Shown here: positions 36,721-45,685 of the stretch, piece by piece
Position numbering within the stretch: the stretch's first letter is position 1
Layout of the letters: each line of letters opens with the position of its first letter
Assembly (NCBI GenBank): GCA_934149005.1
Contig: CAKPDN010000001.1
Span: 124,001 to 188,000, forward strand
DNA: 64,000 bases
Direction of reading: 5' to 3'
DNA from: an uncultured Clostridia bacterium
Lineage (GTDB): Bacteria; Bacillota; Clostridia; TANB77; CAG-508
The notes under the pieces: generated by a model
Told to the model about the DNA's origin: nothing
What the model saw: the letters and a program-made list of their open reading frames with translations, nothing else
The model's database searches: none
Position numbers and translations under genes: made by a program

Positions 36721-36741
36721 ATAAATTCCCCCTTTTCATTT

Positions 36742-36822
36742 GTGCGACCTAGTTATCATAAGCACGTATGCTTTTAGGCCTTTGGCTTTGAATTATAAAC
36801 TTTCGCTTATTTTGCTATTTTA
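36742..36822 (-). promoter_or_regulatory. Cyclic di-GMP-I (GEMM) riboswitch
   Basis: On the minus strand TAGCAAAATAAGC-GAAA-GTTTATAATTCAAAGCC shows a 6-bp stem capped by the conserved GAAA tetraloop. AAAGGCCTAA and a stem AAGCA-TACG-TGCTT follow, then TATGATAACTAGGTCGC. Order and spacing match the GEMM-I consensus (GCAAA, GAAA loop, CAAAGCC, GGCCTAA, TAGG-GC closing). It ends just before the ribosome site of the 235-aa gene, suggesting control of translation initiation. Confidence 0.82.
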
Positions 36823-36878
36823 CAATATTTACCTATATTTTAGCATGTTTTACGATATTCTTCAACTTTTTTATAATA

Positions 36879-37547
36879 TTAAAATAACGCTGTTTGTGTT
36901 GTTTTTTGACACTCAAGGACTGGCCCACAATTGATGGCTTGCTTGTGATTTATTATTTCATTTATTTGTTCTATGGATATCGGACCTTCTCTTAATATTT
37001 TTATTTTACCTGTGCTACAATCTATAATTGTACTTCCTTTTGAAAAAATTACATTTCCTTCCATCATTCCATCTAAATTTGGACACATCTTTTCTATTTC
37101 ATCTAAACTAGTACAAGTAGGTTCTCCACTTTGATTAGCACTTGTCATAAATATTGGAGCTTCTAATTCTAAAATTAATTTTTTTACTGGTTCTGATGTT
37201 GCCATCCTAACTGCAATTGTATCTTTTCCATTTGTCACATAGTCTGGTAGCTTTTTGTTTTTCCTTAGTACTATTGTTATTGGGCCAGGCATAAATGCTT
37301 TAATTACTTTTTCAGCTAGTTCATTTACAATAGCTATACTTCTTATCTGTTTTTCATTTGCACACATTACAGGAAATGATTTTTCTATTGGACGATTTTT
37401 TACAGCTATTAATTTATCATGTGCTATCTCTGAACTTATTATCGCACATATACCAAAAACCGTATCAGTTGGTACACTAATTACACCATCGCTTTTTAAT
37501 ATTTTAGCTATCTTTTCAATTTCATTTTTTTTATATCTTTTTATCAT
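36879..37547 (-). CDS. L-threonylcarbamoyladenylate synthase (TsaC/Sua5/YwlC)
   Basis: A 222-aa YrdC-domain protein making threonylcarbamoyl-AMP for the universal t6A37 tRNA modification. Motifs: DGVISVPTDTVFGICAI, AVKNRPIEKSFPVM, MPGPITIVLRKN, AVRMATSEPVKKL and PIFMTSANQSGEPTC. It lacks the long Sua5 C-terminal domain. It is the last gene of the metK-Nudix-tsaC group, 52 bases after the Nudix gene, so it is probably under the S-box. Confidence 0.93.
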   Translation of the reverse strand: MIKRYKKNEIEKIAKILKSDGVISVPTDTVFGICAIISSEIAHDKLIAVKNRPIEKSFPVMCANEKQIRSIAIVNELAEKVIKAFMPGPITIVLRKNKKLPDYVTNGKDTIAVRMATSEPVKKLILELEAPIFMTSANQSGEPTCTSLDEIEKMCPNLDGMMEGNVIFSKGSTIIDCSTGKIKILREGPISIEQINEIINHKQAINCGPVLECQKTTQTALF

Positions 37548-37599
37548 TTTCTTTTCTCTTATCCAAAATACATTAGAAGGTAGTTCATTATGTCATTTT

Positions 37600-38025
37600 T
37601 TAATATTTATCAATTTTTGTTCCGTTTTTTAAATAAACTTTTATTTGCCTTATGATATGTGGTATATTATAGTTACCTGCAAATTTAGAATTATCTAATA
37701 ATTCTTCGTTTATAGTTACCCATTCTAATTTATTTTTTTCTTCAATTAATTTTACTTCATGTTTTAAAACTCCATAATAGACTTGCAAATTATTTTCGTA
37801 TTTAAAGTAATTTAAATCCATGAAATGTTCTAATTCTATATCTTTGTTAGATATTCCAGTTTCTTCAAATAGTTCTCTATATGCTGCATTATCATTAGAT
37901 TCATTTTCCTCTACTTTACCTCCTACAAAATTATATAGCCCTTTATATGGTTCTTTTGCTCTAATACAAAAAAGTGCCTTATCTAAATTTGTATTAAATA
38001 CTACTATTAAGTTTAATTTTTTCAT
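37600..38025 (-). CDS. Nudix hydrolase
   Basis: A 141-aa protein with the Nudix box in GGKVEENESNDNAAYRELFE followed by ETGI (G-x5-E-x7-RE-x-x-EE-x-G). It hydrolyses nucleoside diphosphate derivatives linked to X; the substrate is unknown. It lies 17 bases downstream of metK and is likely co-transcribed with it under S-box control. Confidence 0.9.
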   Translation of the reverse strand: MKKLNLIVVFNTNLDKALFCIRAKEPYKGLYNFVGGKVEENESNDNAAYRELFEETGISNKDIELEHFMDLNYFKYENNLQVYYGVLKHEVKLIEEKNKLEWVTINEELLDNSKFAGNYNIPHIIRQIKVYLKNGTKIDKY

Positions 38026-38042
38026 TACTTACTCCTTCAATT

Positions 38043-39185
38043 TTAAAATTTAATTACTTTTTCCCAAGTAAGATTTTCTTTGCCAAAATGTCCATAGTTA
38101 GTTGTTTGTTTATAAATTGGTTTTTGCAAATCTAAATAATTTATTATTCCTCTTGGTGTTAAATCGAATTTATTTTTTATTTTTTCTATAATTTCTTCTT
38201 CAGGGATAGTATTAGTTCCATAAGTATTAACATATATTGATACTGGTTTTGCAACTCCTATACTATAAGCAAGTTGTATTTCACATTTTTTTGCATATCC
38301 ATTTGCTACAACATTTTTTGCAATACATCTTGCCATATAAGATGCTGACCTATCTACTTTTGTTGCATCTTTTCCTGAAAAAGCTCCTCCTCCATGTCTC
38401 GCAAATCCGCCATATGTATCAACTATTATTTTTCTTCCAGTTAATCCACTATCTCCTAATGGTCCACCTATTACAAATCTTCCTGTTGGATTTATAAAAT
38501 ATTTGGTATCATCATCTAATAAATTGCTTGGTACAATTGGTTCTATAACTTTTTCTATTACATCATTTTTTAAAGTTTCCATATCTACTTCCGGCAAGTG
38601 TTGTGTAGAAACAACTATTGTATCTATTCTTTTTGGTACTTCATTTTCATATTCAACAGTAACTTGAACTTTTCCATCTGGCCTTAAATAACTTATTATT
38701 TTTTCTTTTCTTACTTGTGCTAACCTTCTTGCTAATTTATGTGCTAGAGAAATAGGAAGTGGCATTAATTCTTCTGTTTCGTCACATGCATATCCGAACA
38801 TTAACCCTTGATCCCCTGCACCTTCTGATTCAACATTTTCTCCTTTCTTATCTTCTAATGATCTGTCAACTCCTTGTGCTATATCTGGTGATTGCTTTGA
38901 TAGGTTTATTCTTATTGAGCAAGTTCTATAGTCAATATCATATTCACTATTTTCATAGCCTACTTCTTTTATTGTATTTCTTACAACTTTTTCAATGTCT
39001 ATATTCGCTGTTGATGTTATTTCTCCTGTTATATAGATTTCTCCTTTTCCTGCAACAGTCTCACATGCTACTCTTGCATTTTTGTCTTCACTTAAATAAC
39101 TGTCTAATATACTATCTGATATATAATCACATAGTTTGTCTGGGTGTCCTTCTGTAACACTCTCTGATGTAAATAATTTTTTCAT
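38043..39185 (-). CDS. metK: S-adenosylmethionine synthetase
   Basis: A 380-aa enzyme making SAM from Met and ATP. Motifs: TSESVTEGHPDKLCDYISDS, GAGDQGLMFGYACDETEELM (hexapeptide region), GGAFSGKDATKVDRSASYMA (P-loop-like GGGAFSGKD) and VNPTGRFVIGGP-like FINPTGRFVIGGPLGDSG. The length is standard. An S-box riboswitch and perfect promoter lie upstream. Confidence 0.98.
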   Translation of the reverse strand: MKKLFTSESVTEGHPDKLCDYISDSILDSYLSEDKNARVACETVAGKGEIYITGEITSTANIDIEKVVRNTIKEVGYENSEYDIDYRTCSIRINLSKQSPDIAQGVDRSLEDKKGENVESEGAGDQGLMFGYACDETEELMPLPISLAHKLARRLAQVRKEKIISYLRPDGKVQVTVEYENEVPKRIDTIVVSTQHLPEVDMETLKNDVIEKVIEPIVPSNLLDDDTKYFINPTGRFVIGGPLGDSGLTGRKIIVDTYGGFARHGGGAFSGKDATKVDRSASYMARCIAKNVVANGYAKKCEIQLAYSIGVAKPVSIYVNTYGTNTIPEEEIIEKIKNKFDLTPRGIINYLDLQKPIYKQTTNYGHFGKENLTWEKVIKF

Positions 39186-39259
39186 GTTTATTCATCCTTT
39201 CATATAATAAATTTTATATATGTTTCAATTATATTTTTATTTTAGTTTCTGATTTAGTC

Positions 39260-39412
39260 AAAAAAATATGCCTTTATACTTTCGTACAAAGGCTAATAAT
39301 CTCTTAAAATCATCATCCAAAGTACTCTTAAGTTACTTTGTCGGTTTTAGCACCTAACTAAAATAGGTTGCTGTGGAGTCTTAAAGCCGATTCTCTCGTC
39401 CACTCTTGATAA
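39260..39412 (-). promoter_or_regulatory. SAM-I riboswitch (S-box) controlling metK
   Basis: The minus strand starts TTATCAAGAGTGGACGAGAG (39393-39412), continues with the conserved pattern CAGCAACC and a GGTGCTAAAACCGAC segment, and ends in a terminator hairpin GCCTTTGTAC-GAAA-GTATAAAGGC (39270-39293) followed by ATATTTTTTT. This is the S-box layout: SAM binding favours termination. Confidence 0.92.
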
Positions 39413-39428
39413 CATATATATTGTATTT

Positions 39429-39457
39429 ATTATAATTATTTATATAAGAAATGTCAA
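39429..39457 (-). promoter_or_regulatory. Perfect consensus sigmaA promoter for metK
   Basis: TTGACA (39452-39457), 17 nt, TATAAT (39429-39434) on the minus strand, immediately upstream of the S-box. Confidence 0.85.
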
Positions 39458-39469
39458 GTTTTTTATACT

Positions 39470-40351
39470 TTATATTTCAATTAGCTCATATTGTTTTGTT
39501 CCAACTCCTAGTTTTTCTGCTACATCTATTGTATGTGTACCATGTCTTGAATTTACTCTTTCTAAAAAATGTTCTTTTCCAGGATCATTTGAATTTTTAA
39601 CTAAATCTATACAAGCTTGATCTATTGCAACTGGATCTAAAGATGCTAATATTCCAATATCTTTCATACATGGGTTTTCTGCTACACTGCAACAATCACA
39701 ATCTACTGACATGTTGCACATAATATTTATAAATGCCATATTTCCTTTGAAATATTTCACTACTGAATATGCTGCATCTGCCATTGATTCTAAGAATGCA
39801 TCTTGTTCTGGTAAATTTTCCCATAGTCTTTTCTGGTCTTTTTCTTTTCCTGCTGAATGAATCCAAGATTTTCCTCTTGATGAAGCACATCCTATTGATA
39901 ATTGTTTTAATGCTCCTCCATATCCTCCCATTGGATGTCCTTTAAAATGTGATATTACAAGCATTGAATCGTAATTAGCTATGTTTTTTCCAACATAGTT
40001 TTCTTTTATTCTATTTCCATTTGGTATTTTAAGAACTATGTCATCTCCTTCTGCATCCATAATATCTACATCAAAATATTTAGTCCATTTATGATCTTCC
40101 ATTAGTTTTTTATGTTTCTCAGTAGTGTTTCTTTCTCCTGCATATGCTGTATTGCATTCAACTACTGTTCCATTTACTTTTTCTATTATTTTTTTCATAA
40201 ATTCCGGTCTAAGGTAGTTTTGATTTCCTGCTTCTCCTGAATGGACTTTTACTGCAATTTTTCCGTTTAGTTCTTTTCCTAAAGTTTCATAAATTTTAAC
40301 TACATTTTCTGGTGTTATTTCTTTTAAGAAATAAACTTTTGATTTTTCCAT
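39470..40351 (-). CDS. DUF362 family iron-sulfur-type protein
   Basis: A 293-aa DUF362 protein: KIAVKVHSGEAGNQNYLRP, SHFKGHPMGGYGGALKQLSI and GCASSRGKSWIH, followed by a Cys cluster (DCDCCSVAENPC) that may bind iron or an Fe-S cluster, and DPVAIDQACIDLVKN. Family members are often described as putative iron-sulfur or ferredoxin-linked proteins; the function is unsettled. This form lacks the two ferredoxin motifs found in longer members. It has its own ribosome site (GAGAGGAATG region) and precedes the metK S-box. Confidence 0.85.
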   Translation of the reverse strand: MEKSKVYFLKEITPENVVKIYETLGKELNGKIAVKVHSGEAGNQNYLRPEFMKKIIEKVNGTVVECNTAYAGERNTTEKHKKLMEDHKWTKYFDVDIMDAEGDDIVLKIPNGNRIKENYVGKNIANYDSMLVISHFKGHPMGGYGGALKQLSIGCASSRGKSWIHSAGKEKDQKRLWENLPEQDAFLESMADAAYSVVKYFKGNMAFINIMCNMSVDCDCCSVAENPCMKDIGILASLDPVAIDQACIDLVKNSNDPGKEHFLERVNSRHGTHTIDVAEKLGVGTKQYELIEI

Positions 40352-40422
40352 TTTAAATCATTCCTCTCTTGTTTTTTGGTTTTCAATATATTTTTTAGTT
40401 GTAATATTATTAGCAAATTTTA

Positions 40423-40890
40423 TTACCAGAAAATTAAATATGTTAAAAGTGTTCCCCATATTACTTGTTCTCTTGTTAAATCTTTTAGCATTTCTGGAAG
40501 TTCTCCTTCTTCCTTATTATCTGTAAATGTTATTTCATAATAGTCAACATCTTGAACTTTAAAGTATATTTCAAAATTTCTAGTTTCATTATCTCTCATA
40601 TTTGAAATATCTATATATTTGCTTCCTAATAAGTTATCTCTTTCTGAATATAAATCTACTCTTAAATAGTTATTGGTTATTTTATTTTCTGCATTATTAT
40701 ATATTTTCCCTTTTATTCTTCCATTTATTTTTGTTGCTTCAGCTTGATATACTGTTATCTGTGATAAATTGTCTTTTCTTCCAATATTTTGATATGTTGT
40801 TTCTATATTTAGGTATATCATTAAATTGGAAAATATATAAAATAATATTATCCATATTGCATATTTTAGAAAAGTTTTCATTCTATCCAT
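40423..40890 (-). CDS. Small membrane protein with extracytoplasmic FxLYD-like domain
   Basis: 155 aa. An N-terminal span (FLKYAIWIILFYIFSNLMIYL) and a hydrophobic C-terminus (VIWGTLLTYLIFW) flank a beta-rich domain: TKINGRIKGKIYNNAENKIT, YLRVDLYSERDNLLGSKYID and YFKVQDVDYYEITF. The pattern resembles FxLYD-type immunoglobulin-like domains, but I am not certain. It follows addA by about 80 bases. The function is unknown. Confidence 0.7.
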   Translation of the reverse strand: MDRMKTFLKYAIWIILFYIFSNLMIYLNIETTYQNIGRKDNLSQITVYQAEATKINGRIKGKIYNNAENKITNNYLRVDLYSERDNLLGSKYIDISNMRDNETRNFEIYFKVQDVDYYEITFTDNKEEGELPEMLKDLTREQVIWGTLLTYLIFW

Positions 40891-40970
40891 AATTTTTCTC
40901 CATTTCTTATAATATTTTTAACTTTTTGTATTATATCAGAAAAATCAGTATTTTTCAATATTTTGTGAAT

Positions 40971-43900
40971 TTAAGTTTCAATTTCTTTTCCTAGATAAAC
41001 AGAATAAATATAAGTTCTATCAACATTTTTATTTAGAGCCTGTGTTAGAGCTTCTTTGTATAAATCTAATTGTTTTTTATACTTATTTATAAGCTCCTTT
41101 TCTTTTCCGTTTTCTACATAATCTGTTTTGTAATCTAGTAAGATTAAATTATCATTTTGGTCAATATAATATAAATCAATAATACCCTGTACTAAAACAT
41201 TCTCCTCAATATCTTGTTCATAAATTTTCTTTGCTGGAACATTTATATAGAAAGGTTTTTCTTGATATATTTCTTTTGCATTTTTTAGTTCTTCCCATAT
41301 TTTTGATTTTGTGAATTCTAATATTTTATATGGATTTATTGCTTTTGCCTCTTTTTCAGTTATAATTTGTTTTAATTGTAAATCTTGTATTAATTCATTT
41401 ATTTTTTGTAAACTATATTCTTCTTTAGGATTTAATTTTTGCATACATAGATGTATTAAAGTTCCTTTTTGTGCTGATGTTATTTTTAGTTCTTTTTCTT
41501 CTTGTAAAAATTTAGGTTTTTCAAAGGTTACTTGATTTAGTAAAATTTCATCTGTTTTAATTTGCTCTAAGCTCTCAATATCAATACCAATTTGTTTTTC
41601 TTTCATTTGTTTTATTTTTGTAACTGAACTTTTTGTCGGAATTGTTGTTGCTAATTTATTTTTATATTCATATTCGATTTTACATTTTACTTCTTCTAAT
41701 AATTCTTGTTTACATTCTTTTTCGTTTAGTAATTTAATTGTTTGTTCTAAGTCGCTTTCTTGTTTTTTTTGTTTTTGGCTACTTATAATTTTACTTGATT
41801 CAATTCTATTTAGTTCAAGTAGCCCTTCTGTTTTTTCTTTTTCGTAAATATAAATCAATAATATCCAATCTAAATATGATTTGTATTTTTTTACTAAAAT
41901 ATGGTTTATTTTTCCATTTTTTCTAGTATAAATTTCTGCTTGTTTTTCAATATCTTCTATCTGTTTTGTAAAATCATTTGATATTCCTGTTATTATCAAT
42001 TTTTCTTTAGCTCTTGTTAATGCAACATATAGAATTCTCATTTCTTCTGAAATATTTTCATTTATAATAACATTTTTTACCGCTTCTCTGGTTAAAGTAT
42101 CATATTGAACTTGAGCATTATAATCTATATATTTGGCTCCTATTCCAATATCTTGATGTAATAATACAGGGTTTTTTCTTACATCTTGCTCATTAAATTT
42201 TTTATTAGAATTAACTAAAAATACAATCGGGAATTCCAAACCTTTACTTTTATGAATACTCATAATTCTAATAACATCATCATTTTCACCAATAATTTTA
42301 GCAGCACCTAAATCTCCAGAATTTAATTTTAATTTTTCAATAAAGTTTATAAAGTTGTACAGTCCTTTAAAACTAGCTGTTTCATATTTTTTTGCTCTTT
42401 CAAATAGCATTTTTAAATTAGCTTGTCTTAAATTACCATTTGGCATCAATCCTACATAATTGTAATATCCAGTATCTGAATAAATTTTCCAAATCAATTC
42501 ATCTAATGATAAGTACTCCTGTTCTTTTCTCCAAATTTCTATATTATTTAAAAAATTTTCTATTTTTTGTTTTAATTCAGGTTTAACATTAACTTTTGCT
42601 TTTAACATACAGTTATAAAAATTATCATATTTATCTGATAGTCTTATTTCAACAAGTTCATTATCTGTAAATCCACCTATGTTAGACCTTAAAACCGTTA
42701 CAAGTGGTATATCCTGTATTGGATTGTCTATTATTTTTAATAAGCTCATTATTGTTTGTATTTCAATTGAGTCCAAATATTCTTGGTTGCTATCTGCAAA
42801 TACCGGCATTCCTAAATTCATAATTTCTTGTTCATATATGCTTGCCTTATCTTTTGTTGACCTTAATAAGATTGCAATATCTTTATATTTTATATTTCTA
42901 AAATTTTCTTTTTTTCTATCATAAATTTGGTATTTACTATCTATTAAACTCTTTATTTTGTTGGCAACATATTTAGCTTCTAATTCAATGTTTTCTATAT
43001 GCTCTATTTCATCTTTGTCTTCATCTTTTTCTTCATCTGAATACGCATTTTCGTATTTATTTTCTTCATTTTGCTTAGTATCTATTATATCAATTTCTGT
43101 TTCTAAATTTTGATTATTCATTTGATAATCTTCAGCACCAAAATTCAAATATTCATTTTCATCGTATTCAACTTCACCTAATCTTTGGCTCATTATGTTT
43201 TTAAAAACTAAATTTGTGAAATCTAGCACATTATCTCTACTTCTAAAGTTTTTGAATAGCTGGATTTTTCTTCCTTTGAGACAGTTGGGACGGTCCAAAT
43301 TTGTCTCACTTTTTTTGTCGATATTTGTTGTTTTTTCGTTTTCGACAATATTTGACATTTCTGTGAGACAAATTTGGACCGTCCCAACTGTCTCAAATTT
43401 TGCATATTTATCCAAAAATAACTTTGGCATTGCTTGCCTAAATCTGTAAATGCTTTGTTTTACATCTCCTACCATAAACATGTTGTTCCCTCTTGATATT
43501 GACGAAAGTATAAATTCTTGTACTAAGTTACTGTCTTGATACTCATCTATTGCTATTTCTTCAAATTTTTCTGTGTATTTTTTTGCTACTTCTGTTTTTA
43601 TTATATTGGGGTGTTTTTCTCCATTTTCATCAATTGATTCTTCTACATCTTTTACTAAAATGTTTAATGCAAAATGTTCTATGTCTGTAAAGTCTACTAT
43701 GTTTTTATTTCTCTTTCTTTTTGAGAAAATTTCATCAAATTCTAATATTAAATTTTCTAGTTTTTTTAATACTTTATACATGTTAAATATATCTTGATTT
43801 GATTGTTTTGAGTCTGATACAAATATCTTTCCTATCTTTTTATTAAATTTCTTTTTTACATTGTCTCTTATCCTTTTGGCTTCTTCTTTTATTTCTGATT

Positions 43901-44767
43901 CTACTTTTTTTCTTGGCCATGTTACAAATTTTATATTTTGTGCTATTTTATAAGATTTATCCCAATTATTTAAATTTTTCTTTAGCGTTTCTAGTTGTTT
44001 AATATCTGTTTCAATTGTTTGCTTAAATTCTTCTAATTCATTATCATATGATAGGTTTTCTAATACATTTTCTAGTATTGTAATATCATCTGTTAGTTCT
44101 TCATGCATTCCCTCTAACAATATTTTACCCCAAGCAGTTTGGCTGAAATCTTCATCTAGTTGATTTTCTATATTAAACATTTCTGTTTTCTCGTTTAACC
44201 ATTTTTTAGGATATGGACTAGAGCAAATATAACTGTAAATATTTAAAATTAGGTCTTTTAATGGAGTGTCATCTCTATAACTTGTATATGTATTTATTAG
44301 TTTTGTAAAGTCCTTATCTTCTGAAAGATATTTATTCTCAAATAATTCATCTAATACTTCTTGTTTTAATAATTCTGTTTCTGATGTGTCTGCTATCCTG
44401 AAATTTGGTGATACATTTTCTAATTCATAAAAATTGTTTTTTACTACTTCTAAACAAAATGAATCTATTGTACATATACTTGCCATATTTAGCAGCGTTA
44501 TCTGTCTTTGTAAATTTTCATTTTCTGGATCTTCATCTAGTTTTTTATAAATTGCATCTAATACTCTTTCTCTCATTTCTGATGCTGCTGCATTTGTAAA
44601 TGTAACTACTAATAACTTGTTTATATCTATATTTTCATTTATTGCTTTGTTTATTATTCTTTCTACTAGTACTGCTGTTTTTCCGACTTCCGTGCTGCTG
44701 CTGCTACTAGTAAGTTTGTATCTTTTTCATTTATTGCTTGTTTTTGTTCCTTTGTCCAGCTTGGCAT
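40971..44767 (-). CDS. addA: ATP-dependent helicase/nuclease AddA; two +1 shifts at CGGA and an in-frame palindromic insert
   Basis: About 1264 aa. AddA with AddB processes double-strand breaks for recombination. The ATG at 44767 (MPSWTKEQKQAINEKDTNLL) follows GGAGG. Codons 26 and 28 of the true product lie at two CGG-A sites (44692-44690 and 44685-44683); skipping both C gives VAAAAGSGKTAVLVERI, the canonical Walker A. Other motifs: VTFTNAAASEMRERV, IDEYQDSN, VGDVKQSIYRFRQAMP, LFKNFRSRDNVLD, IMSIHKSKGLEFP, LYVALTRAKEKL, and the RecB-type nuclease GIIDLYYIDQ with LLDYKTD. A 123-bp palindromic repeat (43275-43397) is inserted in frame before LFKNFRS. No addB is adjacent. Confidence 0.93.
43275..43397. 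repeat. GAGACA-type palindromic repeat inserted in frame inside addA, copy 6
   Basis: A perfect 35-bp inverted repeat (43275-43309 with 43363-43397; arm begins TTTGAGACAGTTGGGACGGT) around a 53-bp centre. Total length is 123 bp, that is 41 codons. It encodes KFETVGTVQICLTEMSNIVE and onwards to RPNCLK, between the AddA segments LFLDKYA and GRKIQLFKNFRS. It is the same family as the valS 5' UTR copy. Confidence 0.93.
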
Positions 44768-44878
44768 TTTCTACCTCCAATTGATTTTTATCTTAAAAAT
44801 TAAAAACTTAATTTTTAAATTTTAAGGTTCTATTTTTCTACTTTCATATATAATAATTTTCTGTATTTAGTAAACAAC

Positions 44879-45685
44879 CTAGCTCCCTGTACTTCTATAT
44901 TTATTTAATGCCCAATTCCAAATTTTAATAGCTATTATCCATAAAATCACCATTATAATTGGAGATAAGTAAATCATGTATTTATCTATTCCTAAATAAT
45001 TCATTGTTGGATAATATGCTACAAATGCAAATGGCAAAATTACTGTTATTAATATTTTAATAAATCCATTATATATATTGATTGGATATTGTGCAATTGT
45101 ATGTATTCTGTAAAATGTCCATATAACTTCATTTGATTTATATGTCCAAAATGATGAAATACTAAAGATTGTTAATATTGCTCCTCCAATCGCTGCTCCA
45201 ATAATACTAAATATAACTATTTTTAATATAAGCCAAAATGTAATTGGAATAGATAATTCTATTAACATTTTTATTGCTATAAAAAATCCTAATCCTAAAT
45301 ATCCAACAGCTGTAAATGTTTTTGAGCTTCCTACTATTGAAATTAAAGGATGAACTGGTCTTAGTAAGATTTTATCAAATTCTCCATCTTTAATATACTT
45401 TGACCCTATATCATATAATGAATCAAAACATAAGTCTAAAATTCCATTTGATATTAATGTTGTGCCATATAATAAAAGTACTTGTTTAAAATTCCAACCT
45501 GCTAAATTTTCTGTATTTTGAAATGTTATCCAAATGAATATAATTTCTACTGCTTGAGTAACCATTTGAGAAATCATACCTGTTAAACAGTCTATCCTAT
45601 ATATGAGTAGCTCTTTTAAAGATGCTACAAAGAATGATAAGTACAATTTAATATTGTCAAATACTGTTCTCATTTTATCCTCCAT
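44879..45685 (-). CDS. ABC-2 family transporter permease (second of pair)
   Basis: A 268-aa protein with about six transmembrane helices, matching the ABC-2 family (DUF990-type) permease: GWNFKQVLLLYGTTLISNGI, YIKDGEFDKILLRPVHPLIS and the C-terminal MNYLGIDKYMIYLSPIIMVI. With the adjacent permease and ATPase it forms a three-gene exporter. It overlaps the upstream permease gene by 11 bases. The cargo is unknown. Confidence 0.9.
   Translation of the reverse strand: MEDKMRTVFDNIKLYLSFFVASLKELLIYRIDCLTGMISQMVTQAVEIIFIWITFQNTENLAGWNFKQVLLLYGTTLISNGILDLCFDSLYDIGSKYIKDGEFDKILLRPVHPLISIVGSSKTFTAVGYLGLGFFIAIKMLIELSIPITFWLILKIVIFSIIGAAIGGAILTIFSISSFWTYKSNEVIWTFYRIHTIAQYPINIYNGFIKILITVILPFAFVAYYPTMNYLGIDKYMIYLSPIIMVILWIIAIKIWNWALNKYRSTGS

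Noticed and set aside
43223..43405. A short independent gene within the addA palindrome
   Set aside because: It is the out-of-frame reading of the inserted repeat inside addA.
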